Shown: one piece after another, positions 23,109 to 35,246 of the stretch
Layout of the letters: each line of letters begins with the position of its first letter
Numbering within the stretch: the stretch's first letter is position 1
Source of the DNA: Siphonodentalium dalli
Lineage: Eukaryota; Mollusca; Scaphopoda; Gadilida; Siphonodentaliidae
Length of the DNA stretch: 64,000 bases
Reading direction: 5' to 3'
NCBI GenBank assembly: GCA_032622095.1
Contig: CP136064.1
Span: 45,769,573 to 45,833,572 of the forward strand
Position numbers and translations under genes: made by a program
Notes under the pieces: generated by a model
Seen by the model: only the letters and a program-made list of their open reading frames with translations
Told to the model about the DNA's origin: nothing
Database searches by the model: none

Positions 23109-23846
23109 GTGACCCGCCATATCAAATCCAGTCGTAAGTCAGGATTGTTTTTACCCTGTGCCAATGCATTCAAAAATAGTACAGCGCAAATTTATATATG
23201 AGTAAGGTATACTAGTACTTGCTTTCAAATTTAATAACATAATGATTTTGGGGGGGATTTCTATTACCACCAGCATAATTACGTCAGTATCACCCAATCA
23301 CAACATCATCAGGAAAGCGATGTCTCCTATCAGGCGATTGTTGGAATGCCTTTACAGTGGTAGATTTGTCGCATTGCTAAAATAGCGCTTAACCCTTTCA
23401 GTGCCAGGTCCGATTTTTGTATCAACCCATATACCCTGTGCCAATGCATTCTCTTATATATGCGAGTCGACCATAGGTCGCCTCGCATATATAAGAGAAT
23501 GCATTGGCCTAACAATTTTTTACAATTTTAATAATTTGTTCTTGTATTCTTTAACAATTTTATAATTTCACCCATACAGAGCCCAAGACAAACATGAGCA
23601 GACGACACTCTTCTATATGCTTCTATATATGTGTGGGGCTCCCTGCAGGGTAATGGATGTTTTTTATTTTATGTCCTAAAAATTGTAAGAAACATTTATT
23701 TAAAAAACATGATAAAAAATTGTTAGGCCAATGCATTCTCTTATATATGCGAGGCGACCTATGGTCGACTCGCATATATAAGAGAATGCATTGGAACAGG
23801 GTAAAACAAATCCTGACTTACGACTGGATTTGATATGGCGGGTCAC
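23109..23846. mobile_element. Family B element, chimeric copy
   Basis: Ends GTGACCCGCC and GGCGGGTCAC, flanked by ATTT on both sides. After the left end and the first ~18 bases of the hairpin module (to 23172) it switches to a segment nearly identical to 34022-34345. It returns to normal family B sequence through the next hairpin. The centre carries gagcagacgacactcttcta, shared with the other B copies. Confidence 0.85.
23177..23515. repeat. Segment duplicated at 34022-34345
   Basis: Long shared blocks include atttaataacataatgattt, attaccaccagcataattac, gattgttggaatgccttta and ttaaccctttcagtgcc, with only scattered differences. The shared part runs into the hairpin module common to families B and G. 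Confidence 0.85.
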
Positions 23847-24049
23847 ATTTCAGTGATGAGGGAGGTGCCTGAGAACACGAAATCTTTATTTATTTGACCT
23901 AATTAAAATATTTCAGAATGGTAGCATTTGAAAGTAAACATTTTATTGTTTTAAACATTTTTGATTTTATAAATATTTATAAATGTTTATATTTATATTT
24001 GATTCTTGTTTTTGAATAAATCTGAACCGTTGAAACTCTCTTTACTAGC

Positions 24050-24650
24050 ACTTTTCAAAGAAAAATGTGGGTTATACTGGATGACTTTGTCCTCTTTCTA
24101 GCCGTCCATTCATGAATATATCTCAGCCCATTGGTTATCGGATCTCAATGAAATTTGTCAAAGGTTCACTATCAAGAGTGCTTTCAAAAGAGGAGTCAAT
24201 GATGTTTTCCATTCTGGAGTTATCCTTGAAAAACTTTTTAAGTCCATCCGCGCAGATATCTAGCCATGGTTCATCGGAGCTCAATGACATATGGAATGGG
24301 GTTTCACCATCTGAAGTGATTTAAAATGGGTGCCCAATAATTTTATTTGCATTTTCTATTCTTGAGTTATTCTTCTTTGTTTTCCGAGCAATAATATTTT
24401 TTTTCTTTCTGCCTGAGTACCGGTATCACAGCCATGAACTGTAATAGGATTTCATTTCAATTTGGGATGGATATTTACCATCACAAGGCCTTTCGATGAT
24501 ATGTTGGTGATGTTCCCATTGACCCTTTTAGAGTTATTTATCCTTTGCTTATTCTGTCCTGCCCATGTTTCAATTTCAAATTGGCACTGTGAGGGTATGT
24601 GGCACCCTGATGTCCCATCTCTTGTTTTCTCAAGCAAAAGATGTGGAAGA
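24050..24650. repeat. Probable dispersed repeat, unclassified
   Basis: Begins near gggttatactggatgact and ends ccatctcttgttttctcaag. Its internal style (ggttatcggatctcaatgaa, gagttattt) is like the pearl-like core units, but no clear tandem period was found. The short open frames inside look non-coding. Confidence 0.35.
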
Positions 24651-25175
24651 TTTTGACAGAACCATGTTGGTAAATGGCTGGTGGATCATTTGTGTCACTT
24701 TATATTAGATATCTGAACAATGATGGATGGTTTTGTCAGTCAGGACAATGGAGGCCAAATGCAGTATTGTATTAGAACAACATTATTATGCTATCATTAG
24801 TTGATTTTTCATGTTGCACAACCAAATCTGAAATTGCACATCTGAAATTGCATGAGTGCAACTATTATAGTCATATTCAACTAATGTAGTTGGTTGCTAA
24901 AAATTATTTAAGTTTTTGAAATGGATTCACGGAATGTGAAATTAGTCATGTTTTATGGTGGCATAAATGATATCTATATTGTGGTTATCACATTCATAAA
25001 GTAAACTTCTGTCATAAATAAAAGTAATACCACGTAACAGGCTGCATAACATACTATCTGAACCTGGCACATTTTCCTCATAATGCACAATGTGGCTGTA
25101 CACTGAGATGCGCGATCGCCAAGTTTCAACAAAAACAGTGAAAGTGATTTTGTGATGTGCCAGACATAATTACAG

Positions 25176-28100
25176 CATTTGACTGGTAACGATTTGGTCA
25201 GGGGAGTGGATCTAAACCTGCCTATGAGTACTGGTAAAGATTTTGTCGGGGGAGTGGATCTAAACCTGCCTATGAGTACTGGTAAAGATTTGGTCGGGGG
25301 AGTGGATCTAAACCTGCCTATGAGTACTGGTAAAGATTTGGTCGGGGGAGTGGATCTAAACCTGCCTATGAGTACTGGTAAAGATTTGGTCAGGGGAGTG
25401 GATCTAAACCTGCCTATGAGTACTGGTAAAGATTTGGTCAAGGGGAGTGGATCTAAACCTGCCTATGAGTACTGGTAAAGATTTGGTCAGGGGAGTGGAT
25501 CTAAACCTGCCAATGAGTACTGGTAAAGATTTGGTCAGGGGAGTGGATCTAAACCTGCCTATGAGTACTGGTAAAGATTTGGTCAAGGGGAGTGGATCTA
25601 AACCTGCCTATGAGTACTGGTAAAGATTTGGTCGGGGGAGTGGATCTAAACCTGCCTATGAGTACTGGTAAAGATTTGGTCAGGGGAGTGGATCTAAACC
25701 TGCCTATGAGTACTGGTAAAGATTTGGTCGGGGAAGTGGATCTAAACCTGCCTATGAGTACTGGTAATGATTTGGTCAGGGAAGTGGATCTAAACCTGCC
25801 TATGAGTACTGGTAATGATTTGGTCAGGGGAGTGGATCTAAACCTGCCTATGAGTACTGTTAAAGAGTTGGTCAGGGAAGTGGATCTAAACCTGCCTATG
25901 AGTACTGTTAAAGAGTTGGTAATGGGAGTGGATCTAAACCTGCCTATGAGTACTGGTAATGATTTGGTCAGGGGAGTGGATCTAAACCTGCCTATGAGTA
26001 CTGTTAAAGAGTTGGTCAGGGAAGTGGAACTAAACCTGCCTATGAGTACTGGTAAATATTTGGTCAGGGGAGTGGATCTAAACCTGCCTATGAGTACTGG
26101 TAAATATTTGGTCAGGGAAGTGGATCTAAACCTGCCTATGAGTACTGTTAAAGAGTTGGTAATGGGAGTGGATCTAAACCTGCCTATGAGTACTGGTAAT
26201 GATTTGGTCAGGGGAGTGGATCTAAACCTGCCTATGAGTACTGTTAAAGAGTTGGTCAGGGAAGTGGATCTAAACCTGCCTATGAGTACTGGTAAATATT
26301 TGGTCAGGGGAGTGGATCTAAACCTGCCTATGAGTACTGGTAAATATTTGGTCAGGGGAGTGGATCTAAACCTGCCTATGAGTACTGCTAAAGAGTTGGT
26401 CAGGGAAGTGGATCTAAACCAGCCTATGAGTACTGTTAAAGAGTTGGTAATGGGAGTGGATCTAAACCTGCCTATGAGTACTGGTAAATATTTGGTCAGG
26501 GGAGTGAATCTAAACCTGCCTATGAGTACTGGTAAAGAGTTGGTCAGGGGAGTGGATCTAAACCTGCCTATGAGTACTGGTAAAGATTTGGTCAGGGGAT
26601 TGGATCTAAACCTGCCTATGAGTACTGGTAAAGATTTGGTCAGGGGAGTGGATCTAAACCTGCCTATGAGTACTGGTAAAGATTGGGCCAGGGGAGTGGA
26701 TCTAAACCTGCCTATGAGTACTGGTAAAGATTTGGTCAGGGGAGTGGATCTAAACCTGCCTATGAGTACTGGTAAAGATTTGGTCAGGGGATTGGATCTA
26801 AACCTGCCTATGAGTACTGGTAAAGATTTGGTCAGGGGAGTGGATCTAAACCTGCCTATGAGTACTGGTAAAGATTTGGTCAGGGGAGTGGATCCAAACC
26901 TGCCTATGAGTACTGGTAAATATTTGGTCAGGGGAGTGGATCCAAACCTGCCTATGAGTACTGGTAAAGATTTGGTCAGGGAAGTGGATCTAAACCTGCC
27001 TATGAGTACTGGTAAAGATTTGGTCAGGGGAGTGGATCTAAACCTGCCTATGAGTACTGGTAAAGATTTGGTCAGGGGAGTGGATCTAAACCTGCCTATG
27101 AGTACTGGTAAAGATTTGGTCAGGGGAGTGGATCTAAACCTGCCTATGAGTACTGGTAATGATTTGGTCAGGGGAGTGGATCTAAACCTGCCTATGAGTA
27201 CTGTTAAAGATTTGGTCGGGGGAGTGGATCTAAACCTGCCTATGAGTACTGGTAAAGATTTGGTCAGGGCAGTGGATCTAAACCTGCCTATGAGTACTGG
27301 TAATGATTTGGTCAGGGGAGTGGATCTAAACCTGCCTATGAGTACTGTTAAAGAGTTGGTCAGGGAAGTGGATCTAAACCTGCCTATGAGTACTGGTAAT
27401 GATTTGGTCAGGGGAGTGGATCTAAACCTGCCTATGAGTACTGGTAAAGATTTGGTCAGGGGAGTGGATCTAAACCTGCCTATGAGTACTGGTAAAGATT
27501 TGGTCAGGAGAGTGGATCTAAACCTGCCTATGAGTACAGGTAAAGATTTAGGGGAGTGGATCTAAACCTGCCTATGAGTACTGGTAAAGATTTGGTCAGG
27601 GAAGTGGATCTAAACCTGCCTATGAGTACTAGTAAAGATTGGGTCGGGAGTGGATCTAAACCTGCCTATGAGTACTAGTAAAGATTGGGTCAGGGGAGTG
27701 GATCTAAACCTGCCTATGAGTACTGGTAAAGATTTGGTCAAGGGGAGTGGATCTAAACCTGCCTATGAGTACTGGTAAAGATTTGGTCAGGGGAGTGGAT
27801 CTAAACCTGCCTATGAGTACTGGTAAAGATTTGGTCGGGGGAGTGGATCTAAACCTGCCTATGAGTACTGGTAATGATTTGGTCAGGGAAGTGGATCTAA
27901 ACCTGCCTATGAGTACTGGTAATGATTTGGTCAGGGGAGTGGATCTAAACCTGCCTATGAGTACTGGTAAAGATTTGGTCAGGGGAGTGGATCTAAACCT
28001 GCCTATGAGTACTGGTAAAGATTTGGTCAGGAGAGTGGATCTAAACCTGCCTATGAGTACAGGTAAAGATTTAGGGGAGTGGATCTAAACCTGCCTATGA
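25176..28100. repeat. 48-bp minisatellite, about 61 units
   Basis: The unit reads ggtaaagatttggtcagggg agtggatctaaacctgcctat gagtact (split here for length), 48 bases. Variant blocks occur: aatgatttgg, ttaaagagttgg, aaatatttgg, gggaagtgg. Because 48 is a multiple of 3, the array reads through for 657 codons on + (25592-27565) and also reads through on -, broken only by rare indels such as aagggg at 25440, 25584 and 27740. There is no signal, domain or splice context to support a protein. It lies in the gap between PEX5 and AGTRAP. Confidence 0.93.
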
Positions 28101-28296
28101 GCAAACAGGGCTGGTAATATTTTTTCAAAACGTGAAGCCTTTTCTCCAGGGACATCACCTACATCTGGGTACTTTGGTAATACAAGCGACACCACATAGA
28201 AAGATCTTTATATATTTATTGGATTTATGAAAGCTTGTTACAATCTATGAAGGAATGTTAAGAAATATTAAGTTAGAATATAAATATGTCACAAGG

Positions 28297-28679
28297 CAAG
28301 TCTGGATATAGTGTGTCTGACATTTGCAGAATGAGGTCCCCATAGGGTGAATTTAGTTATGGTACTCCCACATCAGGGTAGCATCACCAAATTCACACTC
28401 AGTGGACCTCACTCTGCTTAGGCCTCATCTTCTGAAAAGCACTTATAAACAAATTAACATTGTTTTTAGTGACTTTCTCTCTTCTGTTAAGTTTCTATAT
28501 CCCCTAATTTGCAGAAGATGAAATGCATAATTGAGATGAATCATGGCTGAATATCACCAACTTCAACTGGGGAACTTCAATCTGGTCCCAGGTCTCACAT
28601 AACAGTTTTAGGCCTAAGAAGAATAATTCTCCCTCTGGGGACCTCATTCTGCAAATGTCAGACACAGTATCCAGGCTTG
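28297..28679. mobile_element. Family H MITE, diverged two-palindrome form
   Basis: Starts caagtctggatatagtgtg and ends cacagtatccaggcttg. The flanks TCACAAGG and TCAGAAGT agree at 6 of 8. The right palindrome is shortened. Confidence 0.75.
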
Positions 28680-29489
28680 TCAGAAGTTCTTCTAGTTTGA
28701 AGTCACACATAGTGTTTGAGCTAGTGACATTTTCACTCCCTGCACTGTGCATACAGCGGGAGTAGCATCTGGGGTACAAAATGTTGTGATAGTCAGCAAG
28801 GAATCATTTGCGTGATCAAGAACTACAGGCAATATGTGGACATTATATCATACCATGCTCCAAAATTGATATGTTTCTTTATTCTCACAGAAAAACTACT
28901 TTTACAATTTATCGCACATTCCACATGTCTCTGTATTCTGATTTTGTGGGGCTGATTCCGCGTTCTGCTCGAAAACCTGGGAATTATTCCCTGTAAGCAT
29001 GACAGCAATCTTTGGAAACAAAATGATCCCATGAGACATGTTTGACTAATAAGAAATTGAATTGAATGCACAACATGCGCTTGCGAACTCAAAGCATAAA
29101 CAATCATTCCACATGATCGCCAACGGTTTCACCACAATGCCCCATGTGCTTGTGTTTTATATTTGTCAAACATGCTATAATGAAGTACTAAACACTAATT
29201 GTGGAATATCTTATGATACGGATGTATATTTGGCTAAACTTAAATAGAATGTGTTGCTGTCAACTTAGTATATGTGTACAGTCGTATAAATACTGTGCAC
29301 ATTTTCCATGAACTACTGGTATACAAATAAGGTAAAAACTCGCCCGTAGGTCTATATTAAATGACAGGAGAAAATGGTTTGTGTGTTTGTCCTGTGCCAA
29401 CATCTAGCACATCTGAGTTGTTGTCTATTCAAATATTTTTTTCAACCAGGTAACTTTGATATAATCATGAATATAATATATAGTAGAAC
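28680..29489. other. no feature recognised
   Basis: Intergenic, about 38% G+C by eye. Short open frames on both strands have no recognisable product. Confidence 0.35.
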
Positions 29490-29707
29490 TACAGTAATGC
29501 TCTAAGTAATCGACTTCTTAACCACAGTCATGCTTATGGGTAACTTTTCAGGATTTAGTCAGAAATATGGCTTGTTGCCATTCATCGGAAAGCTCTCGTG
29601 GAGTGCTTTCCGATGAATGGCAACAAGCCATATTTCCGACTAAATCCTGAAAAGTTACCCATAATTCTGCTGTGGTTAAGTATTCGATTACTTAGAGCAT
29701 TACTGTA
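29490..29707. mobile_element. Family T MITE (Tc1/mariner-like palindrome)
   Basis: Starts TACAGTAATGCTCTAAGTAA and ends CATTACTGTA. The arms of ~100 bases around tcggaaagctctcg can pair almost throughout, except near the left catgcttatggg segment. Confidence 0.88.
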
Positions 29708-29747
29708 GAAGCTCAACCACTATGCATGGGTGTAAATACATGTACTG

Positions 29748-29999
29748 TTAACCCTTACATGACTGGAGCTTCCTGAAAACCCTGTGCCAATGCATTGTTA
29801 TATATATATGAGTTCCCAAAGGGAGCCTCCCATATATAAGAGAATACATTGGCCTAACAATATTTACCTTGACCATGTAAGCCAGTGCATTCTCTTATAT
29901 ATGCGAGGCTCCCTATGGGAGATTCGCTTATTTAAGAGAATGCACTGGCACAGGATCACTAATGCTGCACCAGCTCAGCTCCCATCATGAAAGGGTTAA
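29748..29999. mobile_element. Family C MITE
   Basis: TTAACCCTTACATGACTGGA to CATGAAAGGGTTAA, two hairpins joined by aatatttaccttgaccatgt. Opposite orientation to the copy at 22293. Confidence 0.87.
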
Positions 30000-30173
30000 C
30001 ATATAACCTTATCAAAACAAGAGTTATTTCTTAAATATGGTCTATCTCTTCCGGGTGACAATTACAACAACATTAATTTTATAAATCCCCAATTTCAAGA
30101 CTACAAATATCTTTTTCTGTGAATAAAACAGACAAAACTGAATATAAAGTGGTTTATTTCTGCAAAAAATATC

Positions 30174-30573
30174 TTAACCCTTTACCCAACAAACTGGCCA
30201 AAAACGCCCAAATAAAGCTTCAACAGCCTAAAATATCTTCGGTCTGTCTCAATAACACCATACAAATATGGATATCATTGGAACCGGTTCATCGACCACA
30301 TTGTGATGGTTACAGTTATGCCCTGTGCCAATGCATTCTCTTATATATGCGAGTCGACCATAGGTCGCCTCGCATATATAAGAGAATGCATTGGCCTAAA
30401 AAAAATCTTTTTTAACATTTTTATAATATTTTTCTACATTCTTTGACAATTTTATCATTTTTAATATGTGTTAAGCCAATGCATTCTCTTATATATGCGA
30501 GGCGACCTATGGTCGACTCGCATATATAAGAGAATGCATTGGCACAGGGCCGTTCTGTTGGGTAAAGGGTTAA
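30174..30573. mobile_element. Family F MITE (TTAACCCTTTACCCAACA ends)
   Basis: The ends pair as ttaaccctttacccaaca and tgttgggtaaagggttaa. The left arm carries aataaagcttcaacagcc and ggatatcattggaacc. Two shared-module hairpins start at about 30320 and 30476. Copies also at 51222 and 57226. Confidence 0.88.
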
Positions 30574-30844
30574 TGGAAAAGAGGTTTTGCTTGATGGAGA
30601 GTGCTAACAAGTTATCCCTCTTGCTATGCTCTGAATGAACCTGAAGATTCTGTTCTAAAACTGAATAGCCTGTAAAACTTTCTCAAAAGATATGCATTAT
30701 ATCAGAAAAATTGAAATAAAATCAAAATTAATTGATAGAAGCTTTTCCAGACAGGTGTCTTCGATTCATATTTTGTTTACACCCCGGAAACCTGTGGAAA
30801 CTGTATACAACTTGTTATAGGAAGAGATAGACCATCTATAAATA

Positions 30845-31390
30845 GTATTATTATCCATCCCTTAACTAACACCATTTCCGATTGGACAAAAGCCGCCACG
30901 TGATAAACCGGGAAAAAGTCATATTGGACTCCCGAATGTCATATTGGACTCCCAAGTGTGTAATATGACTTTTTTATCGGGACTCTGTGACGTCACGATT
31001 TAACTATTGCGAAATGAATCGGTGAAATTGTGATGCGCGCGCAACACTGATGGATTTTCACAGACGTTTCACTTCCGCATTGAGTTTTTTTTTCTCACTT
31101 CCGTGTTTACTTTTCCAAATCATGCTTTCTGATGATCAATATACAGGCTTTTATAGAGAATTAAGTGCCGACAAATACCAAAAATAACCACAAAAGTTTT
31201 ATTCCCAAAATTTGGATAAACATACAGATGGATAATAAAAATGTCATTATACAATGTTGTGTACAGTATGAGTTTTTCTTGTACTCGTCCAGGTTGTGGT
31301 GAAAAGTCATATTGGACTTTTCACCACAACCTGGACTCGTACAAGAAAAACACATACTGTACACAACATTGTATAATAACTTTATATAGT
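30845..31390. mobile_element. Foldback-bearing repeat, also at 52603
   Basis: Starts near ttattatccatcccttaact and repeats gtcatattggactcccga. It ends in a foldback (31246-31378) whose ~60-base arms pair around gtcatattggac. The second copy at 52603-52915 keeps the left part and the right arm. Confidence 0.75.
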
Positions 31391-31864
31391 TATCTGAAAA
31401 GAAATATTTTTGATTTATATAATCAACTTGTTAGTAGAAACTTGCTTATTTGATTAATGTGGGAAGTTTACTAAAATAATACAAATAACACTGCCAAAAA
31501 TGAGATAAATGATAAGACTGTGACTTATTTCTTGTAAGAGTTATGGAATGATGAGCATGATATGCAATGATGGTAAACCATATCGCTTGAAATGATCTTG
31601 AAATATATAAAGGAAAAAGCTGAAAAACACAAAATCTGATTATCTCTCTCATTTAAATTGAATGATCTGTAAACTTGTGATTGTAGACATACTAGATGTA
31701 GATGCAGTTAATTGTTTTCTGGGTGTTAAAGGGGTAAATATGGCCAGATAAACAAAATGCCTCATCCTCAAAACACCTGTGCCTCTTACACATCGATGAC
31801 CTGACATAACACTATAAATACCACCATATACAAGGCACAACTCCATTGAGTAAAGCATAACGGG

Positions 31865-32119
31865 CAAGCCTTGAAATAGTGTGTCTGTCATTTGCAGAAT
31901 GAGGTCCCCAGAGGGTGAATTTAGTGATGCTACCCCCGCATAGCGGGCTAGCATCACCAAATTCATCCTCTGGGAACCTCATTCTGCTGAGGTGTAAGCA
32001 GAATGAGGTCCCCAGAGGGTGAATTTGGTGATGCTAGCCCGCTATGCGGGGTAGCATCACTAAATTCACCCTCTGGGGACCTCATTCTGCAAATGACAGA
32101 CACACTATTTCAAGGCTTG
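31865..32119. mobile_element. Family H MITE, double-palindrome form
   Basis: Perfect 8-base duplications ATAACGGG at 31857-31864 and 32120-32127. Its structure is like the copy at 11045. Confidence 0.95.
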
Positions 32120-32162
32120 ATAACGGGATATGCTCATTTAGATGCTGATGTTAGATGGAATT

Positions 32163-32404
32163 TTAACCTTTTCTATACTGAATGGATTTTCCCACTCAGT
32201 CATCTAAGTATACATTGGAATGGTCCATTATTCATCTGGAGGGATGTTCAGGAAATATACACAGACAACAGATAATTATAGTGCAGAAGGAGTCCTATTT
32301 ATTGGAGGGAATGTTCAGATAATAAGTTATTAACTTATTATCTGAATATTTCCCCCCCAAGGGATAACTACTCATCAATGAGTATTTAGTATAGAAACGG
32401 TTAA
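32163..32404. mobile_element. Family D MITE, intact
   Basis: TTAACCTTTTCTATACTGAA to TTTAGTATAGAAACGGTTAA, with the central hairpin aataagttattaacttatta. This is the uninterrupted reference copy for the family. Confidence 0.85.
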
Positions 32405-33230
32405 ATATTTTCCATGCCTTCCTGAGTAATACCTTATCCACACATCTTTTATTACAAGTCTGTGAATGTGAAATTAATGGTATTGAAATATGATAGCCAG
32501 CAGTCCTGATTCAGCTCACCTCATGTTTATTATTTAGTTATTAAGGTACTCCAGTAAATATCTTATATACAAAAATAATTTGACATAAATAGTAAACACA
32601 AATATCTTCCTCCCTCATCACTTTGAAAAAGAAATTCCCTGAGAAATGAAATATTTTGTTTATCTGACCTAATATTCAAGCCTACAGCCGAATAAAAAAC
32701 ATTATTTGAGTCTCAGACACCGCCGCATTGAAATAAATGGCCCGCATTGGGCATTTATTCCGATTTTTTATATTCTGATGGTAAAAAACAAAAAAAATTC
32801 TAAATTAGTTTGGCATGTTTTTACCAACATCTCCATACATATTGAGCATTAATTGCAAAATACATAAAACTCTAACATATCTCTGTGTAATGTGTGAAGA
32901 TTGACTATCATGTATACATATAGTGACATAGAACAATAAGTAGATGACAACATTGAAGAAAATGACTAGCTGATCATCATAGTCTGTTGTACTAATTGTA
33001 ACTCCAGAACAATTGAAAGGCACTGGAGGAAATTTAGGATCACATGTTCGAATGGAGAGTTGTCAATATAAATAGACAAGGAAAACAAGGGAAACTATCA
33101 TAATCCATTCTTACGATGTGTGCAAAAAAATAAATAAAATAAAAATAAAGTCCCTCATTGATTTAGAAAAAACATTTCCTGAGACTCAAATAATTATCTT
33201 TTTGGCCTAAATTATTTTATATTCCTTACT
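32405..33230. other. no gene recognised
   Basis: Contains segments near 32560-32680 and 33125-33215 that resemble each other (ccctcat, ttcctgaga, tttgacct or tttggcct blocks). They are likely remnants of the shell ends seen at 22917 and 23905. Confidence 0.35.
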
Positions 33231-34021
33231 TGTATTTAAATTCGCCCAGTACTATTTTTTTGCGCACCAGTTGGTGCGCGACTTCAAAAATGAGTGAAAA
33301 ATAGTACGACTTCCTGAGTTTAAACTAATTAACCACAGAGAAAACAAGATCGAGAATATGTTAATGAAGTACACACAAGCCTTGAGTACACACATTACAA
33401 AAGGTTGGACACTGAATGGATAATTACGCGTATACATGAAGGACTATATTTAAATTCGGTCAACCAATATCAGAAATTTAAAAACATTATTCAACGCCAA
33501 GTGATGTACATATCATGGTATACTGTAAAGTCGACAATGTTGAAATGCTTGTAAAAAATACACATATTCTAAATTGCATGTTCATGAATGCAAGTCCCCC
33601 ATATCCACTGCCCTGGGTACCGTGACCATACAGTCCGAGTTAGTTCTGTCATCACAACCCGCAGCCAAGTCTTTGTGTTGATTTTTCTGAAGCCAGAAAC
33701 TGTTGCCTTCGCGGTTGTGTTTTTCTGTTTTCGGGCATATTTCATTGATGCCAAGTCCATAACTATTTCAATAACAGAAAAAATTATTTGGAGCGTATAA
33801 ACATCCATCATCGCAACAAAATGATGATGCAGTTATGGTCCAAAAGATGTAAATCAACCGCGAATGTGTTTGTGTCTTCTTTGTGTCTTCAGAAATGACT
33901 AAGAACTGAAACTGTCATCAGATCCAAGACTTTTACAAAAATATTTTTGACAGTTTTGGATTCGTGCAGATATGTGTGCGAATTTAAAGTGCGCGAATTT
34001 AAATCTGAGCGAACAGATAGT

Positions 34022-34778
34022 ACTGCGCAAATTTAAATACGAGAAAGGTACTTGCTTTCAAATTTAATAACATAATGATTTTGGGGGCGATTTCTATTAC
34101 CACCAGCATAATTACGTCAGTCTCACCCAATCACAACATCATCAGGAAAGCGATCCTATCAGGCGATTGTTGGAATGCCTTTACAGTGGTAGATTTGTCG
34201 CATTGCTAAAATAGCGCTTAACCCTTTCAGTGCCAGATCCGATTTTTGTATCAACCCATATACCCTGTGCCAATGCATTCTCTTATATATGCGAGTCGAC
34301 CATAGGTCGCCTCGCATATATAAGAGAATGCATTGGCCTAACAAATTTTCATCATTTGTTATTATTTTTTACAATTTTAATAATTTTTTCTTATATTCTA
34401 CTCTCTTTCAGTGCCAGACTTATTTTGTAGGTTTAGTGCCAGGGAATCTTACGTTTTTCATGGGCATCAAAATTATTACTATGAATACTTGGTGATAGTT
34501 TTGAGTTATAACATGCCCCTAAGGTTTTAACCAGTTTGTTTTTAAATTCGCTATAGCATGCTTAAGCATACCCACACAAAAAAATTATTCTAAAAAATAA
34601 AAATTTTAGGGCCGATTTTGCAGACTGTAAATTAGGGCCAATGAGATCGGCCCCTGGCACTGAAAGGGTTAAACAATGTCTGTCATACTGTCACACTGCA
34701 TGAATTCAATGCAAAAATTATTTTTAGCCACACAGAGCTAACTCTTGCTGGTGGTAATAGATATCCCCCAAATACTGC
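34022..34778. mobile_element. Inverted-end repeat enclosing a family G MITE
   Basis: Inverted ends: gatttctattaccaccagca near 34090 and tgctggtggtaatagatat near 34752. Family G occupies 34218-34672 inside. The left part is duplicated at 23177. Boundaries are approximate; 33240-34021 may belong to the same larger element. Confidence 0.5.
34218..34672. mobile_element. Family G MITE (TTAACCCTTTCAGTGCCAG ends)
   Basis: TTAACCCTTTCAGTGCCAGA to CTGGCACTGAAAGGGTTAA. One shared-module hairpin lies at about 34267-34338. The right half has diverged into a unique segment that repeats cagtgccagacttatttt-like words internally. Confidence 0.82.
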
Positions 34779-34899
34779 AGACTCACTACTGCATAGCTGT
34801 GGAGTCTGTGTTTTAACCAGAACTGAGGTAAAACCAATACACTCCTATTGACTACAGTAAATCCCTGCAAAACATATTAAGCCATTTACATGTAATGAT

Positions 34900-35052
34900 G
34901 ATATATCATTATCAGCATAGTTATATCATAAGTATGCAACAAAAGTGAATAAATGCCAGTTGAATTAGATTGAAACATATCATTGTCATCATAGTTATAT
35001 CATAAGTATGCAACAAAAGTTAATAAATGCCAGTTGAATTAGATTGAAACAC
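34900..35052. repeat. 80-bp tandem duplication
   Basis: Two nearly identical units, each containing catagttatatcataagtat, gcaacaaaagt and gccagttgaattagattgaa. Confidence 0.85.
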
Positions 35053-35246
35053 CATAGGCCCCTTTAAGAAGTCTGTTTATTAATGGAAATCATGAAGTCT
35101 GAAAAGCTACATGTAGGCAACAGTTTCAATCCTGGGTGACATAAACTTTCAGGATTTGTTCCACAAATAGATGGCTTCTATACTATAGATAAAATATTAC
35201 AAATTTGAGACACCAGATGAAGGTAAGAATTTTTTTCTTATAAAAT

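Larger units (their letters stand above)
22917..23905. mobile_element. Larger inverted-end shell holding other elements
   Basis: The left segment (ggccattaaaatagaatatc with tgttctcaggcaatta) and the right segment (gtgcctgagaaca with tttatttgacctaatta) are inverted relatives. They enclose the family B element at 23109-23846. The boundaries are approximate. Confidence 0.5.

Noticed and set aside
23330-23515. Recurrent small proteins with CILLYMRGDLWSTRIYKRMHW (here and at 34159, 44108, 48247, 51110, 57520)
   Set aside because: They are translations of the shared hairpin module of families B, C, F and G, occurring on either strand with no conserved start or end.
25592-27565. 657-residue open frame with 16-residue repeats as a structural protein gene
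   Set aside because: The frame is explained by a stop-free 48-bp unit. The opposite strand is open too, and no signal peptide, splice context or flanking coding sequence supports it.
25176-28100. CRISPR-like array
   Set aside because: Units are contiguous 48-bp repeats without unique spacers, in animal DNA.
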